Assembly: GCA_018268715.1 (NCBI GenBank)
Contig: JAFDVZ010000006.1
Span: 62,001-126,000 of the forward strand
Length of the DNA: 64,000 bases
Direction: 5' to 3'
Source of the DNA: Acidobacteriota bacterium
GTDB taxonomy: Bacteria; Acidobacteriota; Terriglobia; Bryobacterales; Bryobacteraceae
Shown one piece after another: positions 54,138-63,297 of this stretch; the first letter of the stretch is position 1, and each line of letters opens with the position of its first letter. Position numbers and translations under genes: made by a program. The notes beneath the pieces are model-generated. The model was not told the origin of the DNA and ran no database searches. It was given only the letters and a program-made list of their open reading frames with translations.

Positions 54138-54566
54138 TTACCTCATCAGGTCGATGGACCGGTTGATCATATCTTTTACCGCGCCCATCGCCGCGATATT
54201 GGCGCTGAAGCCGCGCTGCGCGCCCATCAGGTCCACCATGTCCTCGGCCGGATTGATGTTGGGGAACAACACGTACCCGTCCTTATCGGCGTCGGGATGT
54301 CCGGGTTGGAAGCGCCGTTCGGGAGGACGATTGTCCTCGACGATATCGGACACGGCCACTCCGGTCGACATCTCTTCCTGGAAGAACGCCGAGAATGGCG
54401 AACCCTGCTCGTCGGTGCTGAACACCGCGTCGCGCCGTTTGTACGGGCCGCCTTCCGGCGTGCGCGTCGTCTCGGCGTTGGCAATGTTCTGCACCAGCAG
54501 CTCGGCGCGCGTCCGCTGCGCCTGCATCCCCGAGGAACTGACCGACAGCGAAGAAAACAGACTCAT
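54138..54566 (-). CDS. flgC: flagellar basal-body rod protein FlgC
   Basis: 142 residues. N-terminal rod signature SVSSSGMQAQRTRAELLVQN and IANAETTRT; C-terminal FPNINPAEDMVDLMGAQRGF and AVKDMINRSIDL. Forms the proximal rod with FlgB and FlgF. It overlaps flgB by 4 bp. Confidence 0.95.
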   Translation of the reverse strand: MSLFSSLSVSSSGMQAQRTRAELLVQNIANAETTRTPEGGPYKRRDAVFSTDEQGSPFSAFFQEEMSTGVAVSDIVEDNRPPERRFQPGHPDADKDGYVLFPNINPAEDMVDLMGAQRGFSANIAAMGAVKDMINRSIDLMR

Positions 54567-54904
54567 GACGTCGACTTACCTTCCTGAATCGCCGAACGCA
54601 CCATCCTCGACTGCGACTTCAACATCGCCGCCGCCGCGTTGAACCGGATGGCGTTTTCCGCCAGCATCCGCGTTTCCCGGTCGAGACTGACATCGTTGCC
54701 GTCGTTTTTCACCTGTAGCCCGGCCACTTCGTGGATATCCGGCGTAAGGCCTTCCACCTGGGCCATGAACTCGAACTGAAAGTCGATGTCCTTGGTCTTG
54801 TAGCCCGGCGTGTCAGCGTTGGCGATATTCGACGTCACCAGCTTCTGCCGCATGGCCAGCAGGTCCATGTACCGCTCGATTCGTCCCGCAACCGCGTCCA
54901 GCAT
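54563..54904 (-). CDS. flgB: flagellar basal-body rod protein FlgB
   Basis: 113 residues from ATG 54904, where the family N-terminus starts (MLDAVAGRIERYMDLLAMRQ), followed by VTSNIANADTPGYKTKDIDF. A TTG further upstream gives 15 extra residues with no family match. First gene of the flgB-flgC-fliE-fliF-fliG-fliH-fliI-fliJ set. The 297-bp gap to the divergent TolC gene should hold its promoter, but no clear sigma-28 or sigma-54 site was seen. Confidence 0.93.
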   Translation of the reverse strand: MLDAVAGRIERYMDLLAMRQKLVTSNIANADTPGYKTKDIDFQFEFMAQVEGLTPDIHEVAGLQVKNDGNDVSLDRETRMLAENAIRFNAAAAMLKSQSRMVRSAIQEGKSTS

Positions 54905-55201
54905 ATTCGCTATCCCAATAGCACTTGCCCGGCCATCCCCCAAAACCAAATGTTTTCAATCGCCTACAACATCAGGTAACGACAAGTTCACGTCTTACGC
55001 CATTTATTTGTCCCGGTTCAGACCGCCCAGTGTCGTTTCGGAACCCGCGGCCGCCGTTGCGGTTCCATTGCGGAACGTCTGGGTTCGTTTTCGCCATGTC
55101 AGCGGATGGCTGGAACAGGGGCTTGATACGATAAAGGAACACAAAACCGCGGCGCGGCGGGATCGGCGCCCCAAGCTGCTCGTTTGCAAGGATTTCACTT
55201 C

Positions 55202-57091
55202 ATGAGAAGGCTTCAGTCCACCATTGCACTACTGAACGTATGGCTCTTGACGGCGCCTGGATTGTTCGCGCAGCAGCCCTCGGCGGCGCCCGCGCGAGAA
55301 CGCAACTGGTTCAACGTGGGAGCCATGTCGAAGTGGTACGAAGGCGCCTCCGTCGCTCCCATCAGCGTGGCGAACTCCTCGCGGCTCGAGTCGCTGGTCC
55401 GCGCCGGGACGCTCTACCTTTCCCTGCGTGACTGCATCGCCGCCGCGCTCGAAAACAACATCGATATCGAGGTTCAGCGCTACACCCCGAGGCTCGCCGC
55501 CACCGACCTTCTCCGCGCCAAGGCGGGCTCCAGCATCCGCGGCGTGACCGCCACGGGTCTCAGCACCGGCTACGCAAGCGCCACCGCCACGTCGGTGGCC
55601 GCCTCCACCGTGGTCAGCGCCACGAACACGGCCGCCGCCAACGCGACCACCGCCGGACCCGCCGCCCTCAACCTGGACCCGGCGCTCACCGGCAACATCC
55701 AGTTCTCACACACCACCACGCCCCAGAGCACCACCTTCCTCACCAGCACCAACACGTTGATTACGCGCCAGAAAGTCGCCAACTTCACGTTGCAGCAGCA
55801 GTTTCTGAGCGGCACCACGGCGCAGTTCGGCTACTTCAACACGAACTCCGACACCACCAGCCTCCGCAACCAGTTCAACCCGGTGACGGCCTCGTATTTC
55901 GACCTCAACATCTCCCAGCACCTGCTGCAGGGTTTCGGCCTGGCGGTGAACAACCGTAACATCCGAATCGCGAAAAATAACCTGCACATGGCGGACCTCA
56001 TTTTCAAACAGCAGGTCACCAACACGGTGGCGAACGTCATCGGCCTCTATTGGGACCTGGTCGCCTACAATGAGGATGTCGCCGTCAAGCGGGGGGCGCT
56101 GTCGGTTTCAAAGAAGCTGTACGACGACAACCGCAAGCAGGTGGAAGTCGGCACCCTGGCCCCCATCGAGATCATCCGGGCGGAAGCGGAAGTCGCGGCG
56201 CGTGAACAGGATCTGACCACTTCGGAAACCAACGTCCTGCAGCAGGAGACGATCCTCAAGAGCGCCCTCAGCCGCAACGGCGTGGCCAGCCCCACCATCG
56301 CCGAAGTCCACATTGTCCCCACCGATCACATTCAGCTTCCCGCCGACGACGCGGCCCAACCCATCCAGGACCTGATCGCCCGCGCCATGGAAAACCGTCC
56401 CGAATTGGGACAAATTCAGACCCAAATTGAAAACTCGAAGATCAGTTTGAAAGGGACGCGGAATTCCATGCTCCCCACCATCGACGCCTTCGTGGACCTC
56501 AAGAATCGCGGTCAGGCCGGTTCCCTGAACACCCTGCCCGGCGCCGCGACCGGCGGCGACGCGTTCTTCATCGGTGGCTACGGAACCGTCCTCGACCAGT
56601 TGTTCAGCCGCAACTTCCCGGACTACAGCGCCGGCTTCTCTCTGAACATCCCCCTGCGGAACCGGGCCGCGCAGGCCGACTACTCCACCGCGCAGTTGAA
56701 CCTCCGGCAGAGCGAGCTCACCTACCAGCGTCAATTGAACAACGTCCGCCTGGACGTCCAGAACGCCCTGATTTCGGTCCGCCAGGCGCGCGCCCGCTAC
56801 CTGGCCGCCGAAAAGAGCCGCCAACTCCAGGTGCAGACGCTGGACGCCGAACAGAAGAAGTACGCTCTCGGCTCCTCCACGGTCTTCCTGGTCATCCAGG
56901 CGCAACGCGACCTCGCCACCTCCGAAGGCACGCGCGTGGCCGCTCTGGCCGCCTATGCCCGCGCCCGCACGCTGCTCAACTACGCCCTCGGCGAAACGCT
57001 GAAGGCCAACGGCGTTGAAATTGACGACGCCAGGCGCGGCGTCGTGCCCACGCCCCCGAGCGCCCTGCCCGCGGCGACGCCCGGCAAATAG
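55202..57091 (+). CDS. TolC-family outer-membrane efflux protein
   Basis: 629 residues from ATG 55202 (AAGGA nine bases upstream); signal peptide ends at GLFAQQ. Duplicated TolC repeats: LSLRDCIAAALENNIDIEVQ near 85 and a second helical half (RPELGQIQTQIENSKISLKG, YQRQLNNVRLDVQNALISV). A Ser/Thr/Ala-rich insert lies around 140-165. Forms an outer-membrane export channel. No inner-membrane pump or adaptor gene is adjacent, so its partners are elsewhere. Confidence 0.9.
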   Translation: MRRLQSTIALLNVWLLTAPGLFAQQPSAAPARERNWFNVGAMSKWYEGASVAPISVANSSRLESLVRAGTLYLSLRDCIAAALENNIDIEVQRYTPRLAATDLLRAKAGSSIRGVTATGLSTGYASATATSVAASTVVSATNTAAANATTAGPAALNLDPALTGNIQFSHTTTPQSTTFLTSTNTLITRQKVANFTLQQQFLSGTTAQFGYFNTNSDTTSLRNQFNPVTASYFDLNISQHLLQGFGLAVNNRNIRIAKNNLHMADLIFKQQVTNTVANVIGLYWDLVAYNEDVAVKRGALSVSKKLYDDNRKQVEVGTLAPIEIIRAEAEVAAREQDLTTSETNVLQQETILKSALSRNGVASPTIAEVHIVPTDHIQLPADDAAQPIQDLIARAMENRPELGQIQTQIENSKISLKGTRNSMLPTIDAFVDLKNRGQAGSLNTLPGAATGGDAFFIGGYGTVLDQLFSRNFPDYSAGFSLNIPLRNRAAQADYSTAQLNLRQSELTYQRQLNNVRLDVQNALISVRQARARYLAAEKSRQLQVQTLDAEQKKYALGSSTVFLVIQAQRDLATSEGTRVAALAAYARARTLLNYALGETLKANGVEIDDARRGVVPTPPSALPAATPGK

Positions 57092-57146
57092 CCCGCGTAT
57101 TGTAAAATCTGCGCCCGTGTAATATTTACGGGTGAAACGGCCGATA

Positions 57147-57328
57147 CGTAGTCAGCACTATCAACCAGTTAGTGACGGCTTCGGAATTGCTTATGCAGTT
57201 TACGAACGCAAACCAGGGAAACGGCTCGGAGACCGGGATCGCTCCTTACATAAACCCGCTAGGCTGGACTCTCGAACCCTGACTACGCACAGACCCCTCT
57301 GAAACCCACCCGATCCGGTCTCCGAGCC
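57147..57328. other. structured intergenic element with interleaved inverted repeats
   Basis: GGCTCGGAGACCGG-G-ATC (57223-57240) pairs with GATCCGGTCTCCGAGCC (57312-57328): 17 bp with one bulged G, loop of 71 bases. CTGACTACG (57279-57287), inside that loop, is complementary to CGTAGTCAG (57147-57155) upstream of the stem, so the two pairings interleave like a pseudoknot. It lies between tolC and thrC with no coding frame. It could be a small RNA on either strand or a thrC leader structure. No known family was recognised. Confidence 0.5.
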
Positions 57329-57354
57329 CTGATCAGAGGAAACGCCCGACTCGC

Positions 57355-57360
57355 TATAAT
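57355..57360 (+). promoter_or_regulatory. consensus -10 element close to the thrC start
   Basis: A perfect TATAAT ends nine bases before ATG 57370. A start six to eight bases downstream would leave almost no leader. No good -35 is present at the expected distance (GATCAG is nearest). Confidence 0.45.
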
Positions 57361-57369
57361 CAGGGTTTC

Positions 57370-58671
57370 ATGCAAGCATCGCTGATCTGCTTTGAGCCGC
57401 AGTGCCGCTCCCGTTTCCCCATCACCGAAGTCCTTTATAATTGCCCCGTTTGCGGTGGATTACTGGAAGCCGTATATGAAGGCGACCGGCTGGAGCCCGC
57501 GCACTGGAAGAAGGTCTGGCGCGAGCGCCGGCTCAGCAACGCCCCGCTCGATCAAAGCGGTGTATGGCGTTACCGCGAGCTGTTCCCGTTCCTCGATTCC
57601 GACGCCCACGTGGTGACGCTGCGTGAGGGAGACACCCCCCTGCTCCCCGGGCCCAAAGCGTCGGCCTATGGCGGACTCGACCGGATTGTTTTCAAACACC
57701 AGGGGTTCAATCCCACCGGTTCATTCAAGGACAACGGGATGACCTGCGGCGCCGCCCAGGCCCGCCGTCTGGGAATGAAGCGCGTAGCCTGCGTCTCCAC
57801 CGGGAATACCTCGGCCTCCATGGCGGCCTATGCCAGCGCCGGCGGCCTGGAACCCATCATCTTTATTCCGCACGGCAACATTTCCTATGGGAAACTCGCC
57901 CAGGCTCTCGAATACGGAGCCCGCACCTTACAGGTGGAGGCGAACTTCGACCAGATTCTGGCGTTGGTGCGAGTGCTTGCCGAAAAGCTGGGCATTTACC
58001 TGCTCAATTCCATCAATCCCTTCCGGATTGAGGGCCAGAAGAGCATCGTCATCGAGATGATGGACCAGCGCGACTGGAATCCGCCGGACTGGATCGTGCT
58101 GCCAGGCGGAAACCTGGGCAACACGTCTGCTTTCGGGAAGGCCTTACGTGAACTCCACGCCGGCGGCTTCATCGCAAAGATGCCCCGTCTGGCCGTCATC
58201 CAGGCCGAGGGCGCGGCGCCCTTCTTCGATTTCATGCAGAAAGGCGGCGAGTTCCACCCGGTGATCCACCCGGCCACGCTCGCCACCGCCATCAAGATCG
58301 GCGACCCGGTTTCCTGGCCCAAGGCGCTGCTGGAGGTCACCACGTCCCAGGGCGTCGTCGAGAAGGTTTCCGAGCAGGAGATCGCCGACGCGAAGGCCGT
58401 CATCGGACAGTGCGGCATCGGCTGCGAGCCGGCCTCCGCCGCGACGCTCGCCGGCGTGCGCAAGCTGACTGCGGCGGGCGTCATCCTCCCCGACGCCGAC
58501 GTCGTCGCCGTGCTGACGGGCAACGTCCTCAAGGACCCGGATTACATCTACGGCTACCACACCGGATCGTTGAAGGATCCGGCCGGCGCCGCTATCCGGT
58601 CCAGTTTCGGCAACGCCCCGACCGTGGTTCCGAACGATCCCGCGGCGATCGAGCGTTTGCTCGGCGCCTAG
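57370..58671 (+). CDS. thrC: threonine synthase
   Basis: 433 residues. N-terminal zinc ribbon (C7, C12, C25, C28), then the PLP fold type II domain: FNPTGSFKDNGM with Schiff-base K120, STGNTSASMAAYASAGG (phosphate loop) and LPGGNLGNTSAFGKAL. It converts O-phosphohomoserine to threonine. No other threonine-pathway gene is adjacent. AGGG lies five bases upstream of the ATG. Confidence 0.92.
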   Translation: MQASLICFEPQCRSRFPITEVLYNCPVCGGLLEAVYEGDRLEPAHWKKVWRERRLSNAPLDQSGVWRYRELFPFLDSDAHVVTLREGDTPLLPGPKASAYGGLDRIVFKHQGFNPTGSFKDNGMTCGAAQARRLGMKRVACVSTGNTSASMAAYASAGGLEPIIFIPHGNISYGKLAQALEYGARTLQVEANFDQILALVRVLAEKLGIYLLNSINPFRIEGQKSIVIEMMDQRDWNPPDWIVLPGGNLGNTSAFGKALRELHAGGFIAKMPRLAVIQAEGAAPFFDFMQKGGEFHPVIHPATLATAIKIGDPVSWPKALLEVTTSQGVVEKVSEQEIADAKAVIGQCGIGCEPASAATLAGVRKLTAAGVILPDADVVAVLTGNVLKDPDYIYGYHTGSLKDPAGAAIRSSFGNAPTVVPNDPAAIERLLGA

Positions 58672-58697
58672 CAGGCCCGCGCGGCGGAACGGCCGGG

Positions 58698-59144
58698 TTA
58701 CTGGCCCTTTTTCAGGTTGATGGTGCCCCGGCAGTTGCTCGCGCCGCAGGCGCAGGGCACCTTCTCGACGTCATGGGCGAAATGATAGTCGATGGTGAGC
58801 TCCTCGCCCTTCTTGATGTCGCGAAGCGTGAAGTACAGGATGTGGCCCTTCACGATTCTCGAAACCAGGTTCGGCTCGCAGCAGTGGTTGATGAACTCCG
58901 CGCCGCTGCCGCCCACCGAACCATCGATGGTCCAGTAAGGATCCAGGGTAAACAGATAATTCAATTCGCGCTCAGCCCGCCGCTTGGTCTCGCGGCGGCT
59001 GATCTTCTCGCCGATATACTCGATCACCTTACGTTTCGCCGGGATCGGTTCGACGGCGTAGATGCCCCAACGATGGATCTTGGAAGGCCCCACGCGCAGC
59101 TTGAAAGACGCGTATTTCGGGTTTATGGAGGGGATGTCAGACAT
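58698..59144 (-). CDS. SET-domain protein lysine methyltransferase
   Basis: 148 residues, a nearly bare SET domain: RWGIYAVEPIPAKRKVIEYI, NHCCEPN at 86-92 (consensus NHSCxPN, SAM-binding knot), ELTIDYHF with catalytic Y120, and a post-SET zinc cluster C131xC133xxxxC138 (CACGASNC). It would methylate lysine on a protein target. The complete eukaryote-like pattern in a bacterium is notable; some bacterial members modify host histones or their own DNA-binding proteins. It converges on thrC. Confidence 0.9.
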   Translation of the reverse strand: MSDIPSINPKYASFKLRVGPSKIHRWGIYAVEPIPAKRKVIEYIGEKISRRETKRRAERELNYLFTLDPYWTIDGSVGGSGAEFINHCCEPNLVSRIVKGHILYFTLRDIKKGEELTIDYHFAHDVEKVPCACGASNCRGTINLKKGQ

Positions 59145-59224
59145 GAACGAAGGAGACGGCAGCCGCCGCCTCCTTCGAGATTACCAGATCGAACGCGCGA
59201 CGCCCATATAAAGGGCCCGCGAAG

Positions 59225-59338
59225 TTAGAAATCATCCTCGACTTTCGACTTCTTCGCCTTGCGGCGCATGATAATCACCACGACGCACAGCACAGCCAGC
59301 AAGCCGGCGACGATTTGAACGATCTGTTGGCCTTCCAA
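59225..59338 (-). CDS. small single-pass membrane protein downstream of mdh
   Basis: 37 residues from TTG 59338, with AAGGA about eight bases upstream and only 13 bp after mdh. Residues about 5-24 (QIVQIVAGLLAVLCVVVIIM) form one membrane helix, followed by a basic then acidic tail (RRKAKKSKVEDDF). Strong ribosome site and clean helix support a real gene. Function unknown. Confidence 0.6.
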   Translation of the reverse strand: MEGQQIVQIVAGLLAVLCVVVIIMRRKAKKSKVEDDF

Positions 59339-59351
59339 TCGGTTGTCCTTT

Positions 59352-60299
<948 letters not shown>

Positions 60300-60412
60300 T
60301 CAGTATATCGAGAATTGGCGTCTTCCAGGTCCCGCAGCCTCCCTCGAGCGCCGCGAAATCCAACGCCGCCGGCGACGTTTTCTTTACGCTTCTTTACCTC
60401 GTATACGACCGT

Positions 60413-62080
60413 TTAGATGGGCCGGAACATCTGCGCATCGCCCGAGCCGCGCCGGGGCAGATCCTCGTAGTGGTCGAGCCGGAAGCTGTGCCAGTAGCCG
60501 ATCCATCGAGGGTCCCGTTCAAGCGTCGCGCCCATGCGACGGACCATCTCTCCGTGCAGTTTCTTATGCGCCGGATCCTGGGCCAGGTTCACGGCGTCAG
60601 TCGAAGCGAGATCGTACAGTTCGTCGACCTCGGAAGAGCAGTTGTACGTGTACAGGTGATGGCCCTCCGCCGATTGCCTTTGTATGGCGCAGGCGAAGTT
60701 CACCCCCACGTGCCACCCGCACTCAAACAGCAGGTCTCGATCGCCCAGCGGCTTGCCGTCGAGCGGCAACGGGCGTCCGTCCAGCCGCTCCATGGGCTCC
60801 AGGCGCGCCGCTCCGAGTAGCGTCGGCGCGATGTCGAGGTGCGAGACGGTCTCCTCAACCACGCGCGGCGCGACGCCCGGAGCCTTCACCGCCAGCGGCA
60901 CGCGCAGAACGTCGGGGAACAGGTAAACGCCCTTGTCCACCAGCGCCCGCCGGCCGTTCATCTCCCCGTGGTCGCTCGTGAAGACGATGATCGAGTCCTC
61001 GTAGAGGCCCCGCTGCTTCAGCGCCGCCATGAATCGGGCCAGCGCCCGGTCGATCACCTCCATCTGGAGCGCGTTCGCCACCCGGTAGTCGAGTACGGTT
61101 TCGGGATGGTACAGCCCCCAGTTCTTCGAGTAGAACGAGTAGATTTTCGGGTCGTCCGGCGCCGGTTTCCAGTTGCGCGCGCGGACCCGCTCGTAGCTTT
61201 CCGGCAGCCGGAACGCCGCCCGCAGCGCCTTCTCCCGGTCCGCGAAGCCGTCCGGGATGCTGAACGGCTGGTGCGGGTCGAAGATGTCCAGTTGCAGGTA
61301 CACGGGCCGTTCGCCCTTCGATTCCGCGAGCGCGGCGTCCAGCTTTTCGATGGCGCGTCCTACCAGGTAATGCGTGTATTGCGCCTCCATCGGGAAGGGC
61401 CGGCCGTCCTCCTGCTCGATCCACCCGCCAAAGGAAACGCCGCGGGTCGCGCGATCCTGCTGGAGGCCGGAAATTTCTTTGCGGTAGCGCTGGCGCTTGA
61501 CGCCAAGTCTTGCCAAATGAACAAGATACGTTTCGTCGTCGAAGATCGGAGGGGCCCAGCGGTCCCAAGCGTTATCGTTTTCGTCGAACGCATCCATGAA
61601 CTTTTGCGTGCCTAAATGGCCTTTTCCGGCGTGTTTTGTGACGTATCCGGACGCTTTCAGGTACTCCTGGAAGATCACGTCGGTGGGCCGGAGGATGGTT
61701 TCGTGGCCGTCGTGGGCGCGCTCGCCATTAGCGGTGATGTAGGTGTATCGGCCGGTGGCGAGGGCGGCGCGGGCGGGGGCGCACAGCGGACTCGCGCAAA
61801 ACGCGTTCGAAAACGTCACAGAATCGCGAAAAAGTGCGCGCAAAGTGGGTGTTTCGAGCGCATTTTGCATCGTTCTGGAGGGGTGATAGTGGTCCGGAGA
61901 GACCATATCGAGCGTAATCAGGAAGATATTCGGCCGTTTTCCGCCCTCCCGGTAGCGGTAGGGGTGGCCGCCGGTCTTGCGGTTGACGAAGCGGAGAACG
62001 TGGGCGCGGGCGGGGGCTTCGGTGCGTTGGGCGATCTGGCTACCGAGCGCCAGGGTGGACAGGAAACCTCGGCGATCCAT
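60413..62080 (-). CDS. sulfatase family protein with Tat-like leader
   Basis: 555 residues from ATG 62080, where the leader MDRRGFLSTLALGSQIA begins; a longer frame adds only an Arg/Pro-rich stretch. The formylglycine site is C100 (CAPARAALATGR). Further motifs: AGKGHLGT, LDIFDPHQPF and VFTSDHGEMNG. The first metal motif is unusual, LDMVSPDH instead of the paired aspartates. It probably acts on sulfated or phosphonated compounds outside the cytoplasm. No carbohydrate locus surrounds it. Confidence 0.88.
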   Translation of the reverse strand: MDRRGFLSTLALGSQIAQRTEAPARAHVLRFVNRKTGGHPYRYREGGKRPNIFLITLDMVSPDHYHPSRTMQNALETPTLRALFRDSVTFSNAFCASPLCAPARAALATGRYTYITANGERAHDGHETILRPTDVIFQEYLKASGYVTKHAGKGHLGTQKFMDAFDENDNAWDRWAPPIFDDETYLVHLARLGVKRQRYRKEISGLQQDRATRGVSFGGWIEQEDGRPFPMEAQYTHYLVGRAIEKLDAALAESKGERPVYLQLDIFDPHQPFSIPDGFADREKALRAAFRLPESYERVRARNWKPAPDDPKIYSFYSKNWGLYHPETVLDYRVANALQMEVIDRALARFMAALKQRGLYEDSIIVFTSDHGEMNGRRALVDKGVYLFPDVLRVPLAVKAPGVAPRVVEETVSHLDIAPTLLGAARLEPMERLDGRPLPLDGKPLGDRDLLFECGWHVGVNFACAIQRQSAEGHHLYTYNCSSEVDELYDLASTDAVNLAQDPAHKKLHGEMVRRMGATLERDPRWIGYWHSFRLDHYEDLPRRGSGDAQMFRPI

Positions 62081-62097
62081 GACACCCCAAGTATGGC

Positions 62098-62448
62098 TCA
62101 GCGGTACGGGCGGATTTGGGCGCCGGTGCGGGCGACGTGCGCCACCCCCCAGTCGCACAGGGCGTTCAGGGAGCGCTTCAGCGACCGGCCGTACTCGGTC
62201 AGCCGGTATTCCACCTTGGGCGGCACCTCAGGATACACCGTGCGCGACACGATGCCGTCCCGCTCCATTTCGCGGAGTTGATGGGAGAGCATCTTCTCCG
62301 TGATGGCCGGCATCAGTTTGCGCAGTTCGCCGAATCGCTGGGTTCCTTTCGAATGCAGCCACCACAGGATGAGGGGCTTCCACTTGCCGCCCATCACGTC
62401 GAGCGCCGCCTCCACCGGGCAGTTGTACATCTTCGGTTTCGCCTTCAT
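62098..62448 (-). CDS. HxlR-family transcriptional regulator
   Basis: 116 residues. Winged helix with the family N-terminus YNCPVEAALDVMGGKWKPLI (C10 conserved as redox-sensing Cys in several members), then RFGELRKLMPAITEKMLSHQ. It lies head to head with the oxidoreductase gene and likely represses it, responding to electrophiles or oxidants as other HxlR members do. Confidence 0.93.
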   Translation of the reverse strand: MKAKPKMYNCPVEAALDVMGGKWKPLILWWLHSKGTQRFGELRKLMPAITEKMLSHQLREMERDGIVSRTVYPEVPPKVEYRLTEYGRSLKRSLNALCDWGVAHVARTGAQIRPYR

Positions 62449-62487
62449 ACTTCCCTTTTTGATAGTAGCCGACTTTGATGTGCGTAC

Positions 62488-62516
62488 TTGTCAGAAAGTT
62501 AGAAGCTCCGTACGAT
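62488..62516 (+). promoter_or_regulatory. promoter of the oxidoreductase gene, probable HxlR target
   Basis: TTGTCA (62488-62493), 17-bp spacer, TACGAT (62511-62516). GTAC repeats (62485 and 62510) flank the promoter and may form the operator of the divergent HxlR gene. Confidence 0.55.
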
Positions 62517-62550
62517 GAGGGTGTTGTCGCACGGAAAGGAGAATGCTTCT

Positions 62551-63135
62551 TTGAAAATCGGAATTCTAGGTGACGGGATGGTGGGCCGGACGCTCGCCGA
62601 AAAGCTGACGGCTCTGGGCCACGAGGTGAAGATCGGCAAGCGCGGGACGTTCGGCGAAGCGGCCGGTTTCGGCGACCTTCTGATGTCCTGCACCACGGGG
62701 ACCACGTCACTGGACGCATTGCGGTCCTGCCCGCCGGAGACGTTGAACGGCAAAACGCTGATCGACATCAGCAATCCGCTCGACTTTTCGAAGGGCCTGC
62801 CGCCCACGTTGATGATCTGCAACGACGACTCGCTCGGCGAGACGATCCAGCGGGAGTTCCCTCAACTGAATGTCGTGAAGGCGCTGAACACGGCCAATTG
62901 CCAGGTGATGGTGAATCCGGCGCGGGTCGCGGGCGAACATGACCTGTTTATCGCCGGCAACAGCGCCGACGCCAAGCAGGCCGTCACCGAACTGCTGCGC
63001 TCGTTCGGCTGGCGGACCATCATCGACCTGGGCGACATCACCGGCGCCCGCGCCACAGAGACCTTGATGTTCATCTGGATGCGCCTCTACGGCATGTACG
63101 GGCCGCTGATCAACTTCCACATCGCGCGGGCTTAA
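62551..63135 (+). CDS. NADP oxidoreductase (coenzyme F420-dependent type) with shortened cofactor loop
   Basis: 194 residues from TTG 62551, with AAGGAG nine bases upstream. Rossmann GILGDGMVGRTLAEKL, then KIGKR runs directly into GTFGEAAGFGDL. Relatives have about 20 more residues here, the loop after strand beta-2 that holds the NADP 2'-phosphate. The remainder is typical (IDISNPLDFSKGLPP, VKALNTANCQVMVNP, DLGDITGARATE). Possibly NAD-specific. Divergent from and likely regulated by HxlR. Confidence 0.85.
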   Translation: MKIGILGDGMVGRTLAEKLTALGHEVKIGKRGTFGEAAGFGDLLMSCTTGTTSLDALRSCPPETLNGKTLIDISNPLDFSKGLPPTLMICNDDSLGETIQREFPQLNVVKALNTANCQVMVNPARVAGEHDLFIAGNSADAKQAVTELLRSFGWRTIIDLGDITGARATETLMFIWMRLYGMYGPLINFHIARA

Positions 63136-63297
63136 GCGCCGGCGAAAAACGGCTCCCTGGCCGCGTCCAGGTTGTATTCGGGCCGGCGCCGATCTGCGCG
63201 ACCGTCCGCGCTGCGTTCGCCGGCTACCCGGATTTAAGCCGCCCACTCACCCATCGGCGGGATGCGGGGCCGGCGCGCCGCTGCGTACCCTGAAAAG

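Noticed and set aside
57261-57290. T-arm-like sequence (GGTTCGAGAGTCC on the minus strand)
   Set aside because: Flanking stem bases do not pair properly and there is no acceptor stem or CCA, so it is not a tRNA or tmRNA.
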